Below are positions 58,263-64,000 of a stretch of 64,000 nt of DNA, one piece after another. How positions within the stretch are numbered: position 1 is the stretch's first letter; every line of letters begins with the position of its first letter. Position numbers and translations under genes: made by a program. The notes under the pieces were generated by a model that saw only the letters and a program-made list of their open reading frames with translations, did not search any database and was not told the origin of the DNA. Location of the stretch: the NCBI GenBank assembly GCA_963971425.1, contig OZ020518.1, positions 31,378,770 to 31,442,769 on the forward strand, given 5' to 3'. The stretch comes from Bryoerythrophyllum caledonicum. Lineage: Eukaryota; Streptophyta; Bryopsida; Pottiales; Pottiaceae.

Positions 58263-59276
58263 TTAAGCCCACGTATCTCGATTCTCCATGTTTGCCAATA
58301 GGGTGTCAGCATCGGCTTCAATGAACTTCAGTAACACCGGGTGCCTTCCAAACAATAAGAAGTAAGGAGAAAATGACACCATAGATGCTTGCTTGCTAAA
58401 CCGGTAGCCCATGGCTATCCACAGCAATTGCAAGTCCCAATCTTCATGATGTCCTTTTTTCAAACTGTACTTCTGAAATGCCCTCTTGACAGTTTGCACC
58501 ATGCGCTTTGCCAATCCATTTGCTTCGGGATGATCCATCAAAGTAGTGCGGTGATCAATCATCGCTTGCTCACACAACGTTTAAAATTCACCCAAGTACT
58601 CACGTCCTTGGTCTCTGAGAACTTTTGTTGGAGCTCCAAAGTGATTCAAAAGTTTAAAACATGATCAAGGAAAGAATAAGCGGCTCCTAACTGAACTTGT
58701 CTGGCAAGGCTATTAACTCTATCCATTCAGAGAAATGTTCAATCATCACTAACACATGCTTGTTGTGTAGAGGTATTACGGGTAGTGGATCTACAAAGTC
58801 CAAGCTCCACCTATACCCCATGCCCACAATTGGTAATGGTTGCAATTGTGGCATCGGAGCGTTAAAAGATCACATACCATGCACCGGGCCACCAAAGTCT
58901 AAACTTGTGATTGTATCCCTCGCCACCAATAGTGAAGCTGGAGCAAGCTATAAGTCCTCCGCACTCCAAAGTGCCCAAGGTCTTCATGCGTGTCCTTGAT
59001 GAACTTCACTCTCTCCAATGGAGTTGGCACAACCTTTCGCGTGCCATCTGGCCACACCCTCAAAAGGTGAGTCCTCTCCCACACGAACCGTTTGGCTCGT
59101 TGTGAGACCCGGTCTCTCTCCTTAGCGGACCACGTAGGCACCACTTCTCCATTCTTCAGAAACTGCATCACGTTCGTGTCTTCAAAGATGTCTTTGGCGC
59201 CCCCAAATTCGTCATCCTCATCTTCATCTATTGTGGCCATAGTAGCTACTCCGGTGTCATCTCCACACATTGACAA
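58263..59276 (-). pseudogene. Ty3 integrase: HHCC and catalytic core remains
   Basis: The N-terminal zinc-binding part is seen as DTHEDLGHFGVRRTYSLLQL, HYWWRGI and then CMVC after an in-frame stop (59276-58899 and on). The core is mostly frameshifted; the last catalytic Glu is in DHPEANGLAKRMVQTVKRAF (58577-58263). The segment PYFLLFGRHPVL is the usual end of the core. Confidence 0.75.
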
Positions 59277-59683
59277 CCTGGCAACAGATCGGCCTCATCC
59301 TCACCATCCCACCTAGCGCCCGTAGCATCCGCTTGGTTTTGAATTGGTATGCGACTAAGGCCGTCGGCATCTATATTCACAAATACCGCTCTGTGCACCA
59401 CCTTGAAGTCGTACTCCATCAACATCAAGGCCTGCCGCAATAGTTTCACTGTTAGTTTGTCAGACTCCCTCAACCACTTTAAAGGTTGATGATCTATAAC
59501 CAACAAAAACTCATTACCATAAAGGTAACACCAAAAATGAACAATTGCCCATATCGCGGCCAAACATTCCCCTTTGTACAAGCTATACTGAGTATTCGCG
59601 TTGTTGTTGGACGGAATGGCGTACACGATCACGAATTCCTTTCCGTTGTCATCCATTTGCATCAACACCAAGCCAATTTCCAA
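59246..59683 (-). pseudogene. Ty3 RNase H domain
   Basis: Open frame with NTQYSLYKGECLAAIWAIVH, LVIDHQPLKWLRESDKLTVK, LMEYDFKVVHRA and DADGLSRIP, the usual order of the Ty3 RNase H. The catalytic Glu (GECLA) and Asp (IDHQP) are kept. The junction to RT is frameshifted. Confidence 0.8.
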
Positions 59684-59789
59684 CGCACTCTAGTCTGTAT
59701 GTAGCTGGTATGTCGTTCCTGCTATCTGCCTTCAAAGTATAGGTGCGGATGCCAAACGGTCTTTCAACTCTTGAAAGGCTGCCTCTTGC

Positions 59790-60262
59790 TCATCTCCCCA
59801 GATCCAAGATTGATAAATTCCTTGTCAACATTGCCAATGGCTTGGCAATAGCACTAAAAGTCTTCACAAACTTTCTGTAGTAGTTACACAACCTCAAGAA
59901 TGCACGTAGCCTACAAACATCCCTCGGTTTAGGAATAAACATCACTACTTCAATTTTGCTAGCTACCACATCCAATCCACTTGGATATATCATGTGGCCT
60001 AAGTACTCGATGCGGTCAAAATAGAATTTGCACTTACTAGGGTGCAACTTCAAATCGTGGAGCCTCAATCTAGCAAACACTTCCATCAAGTGTAGCCTAT
60101 GCTGCCTTTGATTCTTGCTAAAGACAACGATGTTGTCAATGTAGCATCTCACAAAATCTAAGCCCGAGAATATTTGGTCCATAACCCTCTTGAATTCGGC
60201 AGACGCATTCTTCAATCCAAATGGTAAGAACTTCCATTGGAACAACTGGTCCTTTCCATCTG
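59790..60262 (-). pseudogene. Ty3 reverse transcriptase, 5' truncated
   Basis: Contains DQLFQWKFLPFGLKNASAEF, RCYIDNIVVFS, KCKFYFDRIEYLGHMI and LRLCNYYRKFVKTFS. The catalytic YxDD is YIDN, a G-to-A change in a CpG. Everything before TDGKDQ, including the first catalytic Asp, is missing, because an LTR-like sequence begins at about 60263. Confidence 0.82.
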
Positions 60263-61790
60263 TGAGCCACTGCTTTGGCTCACAACTTAATTTGAGGTGA
60301 AGAAATGCAAAACCTAAAGTTATTAGAAGTATCAAGTGATTGATGTTTAGTTATTTCACAAAGATAGAATTAGTACATTTATTATGTAAGATTTAATATG
60401 TGTTATAGATGGCCCATCCATGATTATGACCGGCCATCTATGTGATTGAAGTGTAGTGGATGGAAGGTAGGAGGCAGTTAGGGTTTGAGGTTGGATTGCA
60501 ACGGTTGGTCTCTCTTCTCATTCCCTCTCTCTCCCCCAAGTGTGTAGGTGTGTGTGAAGTGTGTATGCAAGAAGATAGAAAGGTAGAGTTGGGGCTAGGA
60601 AAAACAAAGTTGCAACTTTGAATCAAGATTGTAGCTAGATTAGGAATAATTTGTAGCTGATATTTTGTACACATAACTAGATAAGATTGAAATTCAAAGT
60701 ACCTAAGGTTCGTATGGTTTGGACCACAACCTAAGGAGTGACAAGCGATCAAACAGTAGGGGGTCCGCAGTTGTCACTGTGTTCAAGCATCAACTTTCAA
60801 GAGCAAGATCACAAGGTTCTTTGCAAATCAAGACTTGAGATTTGAAGGATACAAACACTGTCAAGATGGCTTTCTATAGACACCAAGAACAAGGGTTTTA
60901 GCAATGCGGCAAAGGAGATACAACAGCCAAGGCTTCAGGAGGTCTATCGTCAACCCATAACCAAAGCATCAGTTTTAGAAGGCAAGATCTCAGAGTTCGT
61001 GGTGAATAAGGCTTTGAGATTTGGAGGAAGGAAGCTTTGTGGAGTTAGATTCCAAGTGACACTAAAACCAATGTGTTTTGTGATAAAATAAAGAGGATAT
61101 AACCCTCAAGACACCAAGGATTCTATTGCCAAGACGTTTAAAAGCGCCAACTTTGAGTGCCAAGATCTTCTGGACTAAAGCAATTTTGGAGGCGAGTTTC
61201 GAAGGGCTGAAGCACCTTGGAGTCTTCTATCTAACAAGCCCAAGTTCACTATATTCCAACTAAGGAGAAAGCATTGGCGGTTGTTCAAGCATCAAGGGGT
61301 CAGCGCTCATGTCTAGAATCTCGTGGTTACATTGAAATTGGGTCAATTGTATTCCTTTTTATATATTCTTATAAAAGTGATTGTCTTGTTTGATGTATAA
61401 TTGTATGATGAGTGCTGAACTTCTTGATAAATTAAGTCCATTGCTTGGAGGTGTCTTAGGGTTCCAACTCTCAACCGGCCCACTTCTATAGTTTTTTCCC
61501 CCTCACCGATGGAATTGCTCATAGAAATTGGTGCGTCCGCTAGGAGAGAGTCATCTAACTTGTTGTACAAGTTTTATGATTTCTTTTTGAAGGATATTTG
61601 AAGCTACGCATTTGGAAGCGGCGTTGGAGCTCGTGGAGGAGTTGCCGTGTTTAATTTATTTGTTTTGTTTTCATATTTTTAATTGTTTCGTGGATTGGGC
61701 GTTTTTTGGATGTTGTTGCCCTTGTGAGTAGCCTACAAACATTGCGTTCAAGGGCGCAAAGAGGTTGTTCCACTATAGTTGGGTGGTGAC
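60263..61790 (+). mobile_element. LTR-like insertion within the Ty3 element
   Basis: Non-coding sequence splitting RT from gag. It contains at least three degenerate units of 150-175 bases with the core AGATC..GCAAATCAAG..TTGAGATTTGGAGG (near 60800, 60985 and 61165). At 61526-61550 the word ATTGGTGCGTCCGCTAGGAG resembles the primer-binding surroundings of Ty3/Tat-type elements, so an LTR from about 60401 to 61525 followed by a short leader is plausible. Target duplication not found. Confidence 0.4.
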
Positions 61791-62930
61791 TCTTTTATAT
61801 ATATTGAGTGGTTGAAAACCCGGTGTCAAAACGTCAACACCGGCAACTGCAACACTTTAATACTTATATGCCAAGGTGTGTGCAACGTCTCCATGAGTGA
61901 AAGAAACCGATGGGACCAAAGGCTTAGTAGGAATGGTAGTAGAAGTGGCCGCATCCGTGATGCTGAAAGAAAGTGATAGTCGAGACTGACCAATGTGGTC
62001 CGCAAACGTGCATGGTGTAGACGGCCACTACTACCCGGCATAGTCGAAGAAGGTGCCACCGTCTATGCAATAGTTTGAGCATGAGTGGCAGTTGCTACCA
62101 CCACCTTCCCTGAAGCGCCATACAAATAGCAATATAATGCTGGAGATGAGCCCTGACCCCTCACCGGAGGCCGTGTGTGTGCCACTTGCTCCAAAAGGCC
62201 ATTGCGCTCATTTGCTTCTTCACCTCTGCAAGTTCAGTCTGAAGTGTCTTCACCACATCCGATCCAATAGTTGAAGACCCTGGACGCTTCTTTGCGTAAC
62301 GAGCAAAACAATTCTTGTCATTGTGGTTAGACTTGCCATAGTGAACATGCCACAGTCTTCTTCATTTTGCCTCCAGCCTTCTCGTTAGGCTTGGCCCCCT
62401 CGGTCTTGGGCTTAGCCTTCATTGCACCTACTCCATGCTTCCTAGGACAATTGAAGTCCCCATTGGTGTAACCAGCTTCTTCACAAGTGACAAGCCCAAT
62501 AATGCATAACCTTTTCAAGTTGTACCTCTGCCAAGCTACCGATAGCTGTAGCAAGCTTCTTGAACTTGGGAGCCTCAAACATCGAGGTGTTGAGGCTCGT
62601 CACCTCCTTCACACATGGCCCCCATGCCAAATCGTTCGCCTACAACGGCAACATCCTTGCCCCTAGAGTCTTCACTGAGGGAGCTTTCTTCCATCTAGGG
62701 CTGCTTGGTAGAAGTCAAGAATTGGGCAACCGGACTTTCCTTAAGCGTAGTCACCAACTCCACACGTTGCGCCAATCCTCCTCAACCGGGCGCAACTCTA
62801 CCTCATGTTGCGTGGTCCACCTCTCGTACGTCTGAAGGGCCTACAGCTATAAATGCTAGGGCAAAAACTTGAACGCATACCAGCCATTAAAGAACAACGT
62901 CTAATGGCACTTCTCTTTCATCGAGGTCTA
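61791..62930 (-). pseudogene. Ty3 gag remains with zinc knuckles
   Basis: Minus-strand frames read KLATAIGSLAEVQLEKV, then CEEAGYTNGDFNCPRKHG, a degenerate CCHC knuckle in which the His is Tyr, and GAMKAKPKTEGAKPNEKAGG. A second knuckle-like stretch, HYGKSNHNDKNCFARYAKKR, follows in another frame, and then a coiled segment (LQTELAEVKKQMSAM). Many stops. It lies upstream of the RT on the same strand, as gag should. Confidence 0.5.
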
Positions 62931-64000
62931 GAATTGGAGCTACCAATCAGACAAAGAAATGCCCCCAGCCCTTCCCGCGAACCTGTTTTGCACAACATAA
63001 CGGTGATTGTTGTCTATGTCGTCAAACGTTCCCAAATCTGAAGCCTACGATTGGTATCCAACATCAAAATAGGCTCAAAAGCTTTGTCGGTATCCGACCT
63101 TGGCCCAAGTCTGCGGTGGAAGCACTCTTCCAATGGTCTGGTGAGGGGGAGCGATAATTCCAACTCATGGTACTCACCATAAACACAATTGTCCTGGAAA
63201 ACTATTTACGAGTACGACGGGCAACTTGCACTTAGAAAATCACCAAACTATGTCGTGTAGCGGTCATCACTTCCGACTACCACAAGTCCAATAACAACCC
63301 CCCAACATAGAAAGGTTATGCCGGTCATCACCCCGGCTAAGTGATGACCGGTACCCTATCACAAACTAGTACAACATTAAACGAAGCTAACAAAAACTTG
63401 GCAATACAAGCCCGCAACACGAAAAAGGTACCGCACAAGAATCCAAAAATCAAAACCGGGTCCTCTCCTCCATCAACATAAAAGCAAAAAATAAAAGGGT
63501 CAGAGCCACGGGCACATGCCTACTATGGATGGCCTCAAGTTGCAATACCTGCAAATGAGGAAGGTAGTTTGCGTGAGTAGAGCGATGAGCGGAGAGCCTA
63601 GAGCGATGATTGGAGAGCACATAGCACAAAAAACAGAAAGTTCTATAGAAAAATTTCAAAATATTGTAAAAATATGAAATTAAAAATTACTTATCGTTAA
63701 TTTAAGTCAATATTTCGATGTATGTCCGCGGTTTTAGGGTGCGCCTATGACTTTGAAAATGAATGAATTCTTGCCAAATTATATAATTTGTAATCTTTTA
63801 TATCATAAAACAAATGAAGAAAAGAAGAGAAATTTGTCAATATTTCAAGATGAATAGTATTTAGTGAATAGGTCAAGTATAGCTTGAGCTAAGTGGTGGC
63901 CCTTTTAGTCTCACCACTTTTTCCATTGAATCATATATATTACCTTACAATATAATTGATGGTGGATATAGTTCTAATTTTTGGGGTGTTTAAGTATCAC
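62931..64000. other. Right edge, gag upstream or unassigned
   Basis: Short decayed frames, none convincing. GCCGGTCATCAC occurs near 63311 and a related GTGATGACCGGTAC near 63340, a small inverted pair. The last 300 bases are AT-rich. Confidence 0.3.

Larger units (their letters stand above)
57747..63200 (-). mobile_element. Ty3/Gypsy retrotransposon with C-terminal PHD finger, interrupted
   Basis: On the minus strand the order is gag with zinc knuckles (about 62900-61800), a foreign LTR-like insertion (about 61527-60263), then RT, RNase H, integrase and a C-terminal PHD finger. RT-RNase H-integrase is the Ty3 order. Many stops and frameshifts. Its own LTRs are not identified. Confidence 0.75.

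Overview
The window is nuclear DNA of a land plant. Three host genes with plant-type spliced structures sit in a sea of transposable elements: the 5' exons of a DICER-LIKE 1 gene (left edge), an ML/NPC2-like secreted lipid-binding protein, and a UBC8-10/28-type ubiquitin-conjugating enzyme. The repeat complement (TTAA-flanked piggyBac-like MITEs, a dual-endonuclease LINE, a DD34E Tc1, a DUF7869-type transposase element, a PHD-tailed Ty3 element) is unusual for a flowering plant and suggests a seed-free lineage such as a fern, lycophyte or bryophyte. That placement is an inference and is weak.

Layout. 1-2.7 kb: DCL1, minus strand, running off the left edge. 2.7-13 kb: MITEs, minisatellites, a SINE-like repeat, a PIF/Harbinger transposase relic and two LINE tails. 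13.2-14.9 kb: ML-domain gene (minus). 16.0-17.0 kb: LINE fragments nested in opposite orientations. 17,210-31,987: a 14.8-kb element bounded by 32-bp terminal inverted repeats (31/32 identical) and a 4-bp TATT target duplication. It carries two long protein-coding regions, both transcribed outward: a DUF7869-like transposase on the left arm (minus) and a large unrecognised protein on the right arm (plus). Between them lie minisatellites, MITE copies and small broken ORFs. I regard it as the most novel object here. 32.0-33.6 kb: two LINE tail copies arranged head to head. 34.2-45.0 kb: a long LINE on the minus strand with a C-rich 5' region, ORF1, a 2A-like GDIETNPGP motif, an APE endonuclease, a reverse transcriptase, RNase H, a zinc knuckle and a C-terminal PD-(D/E)XK (restriction-like) nuclease. 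That combination resembles the Dualen/RandI group described in Chlamydomonas. 45.6-48.1 kb: a Tc1-type element with 388-bp TIRs. 50.3-52.3 kb: the E2 gene. 53-55.6 kb: a tandem array of Helitron-like 3' ends and a Helitron helicase relic. 57.7-63 kb: a Ty3/Gypsy element on the minus strand, split by another LTR-like insertion, ending in a PHD finger.

Almost every mobile element is broken. Both retroelement reverse transcriptases carry an Asp-to-Asn change in the catalytic YxDD box, each explainable as a CpG-to-CpA transition, and at least one premature stop has the CGA-to-TGA form. This is the signature of old methylated copies. The host genes look intact as far as they can be read.
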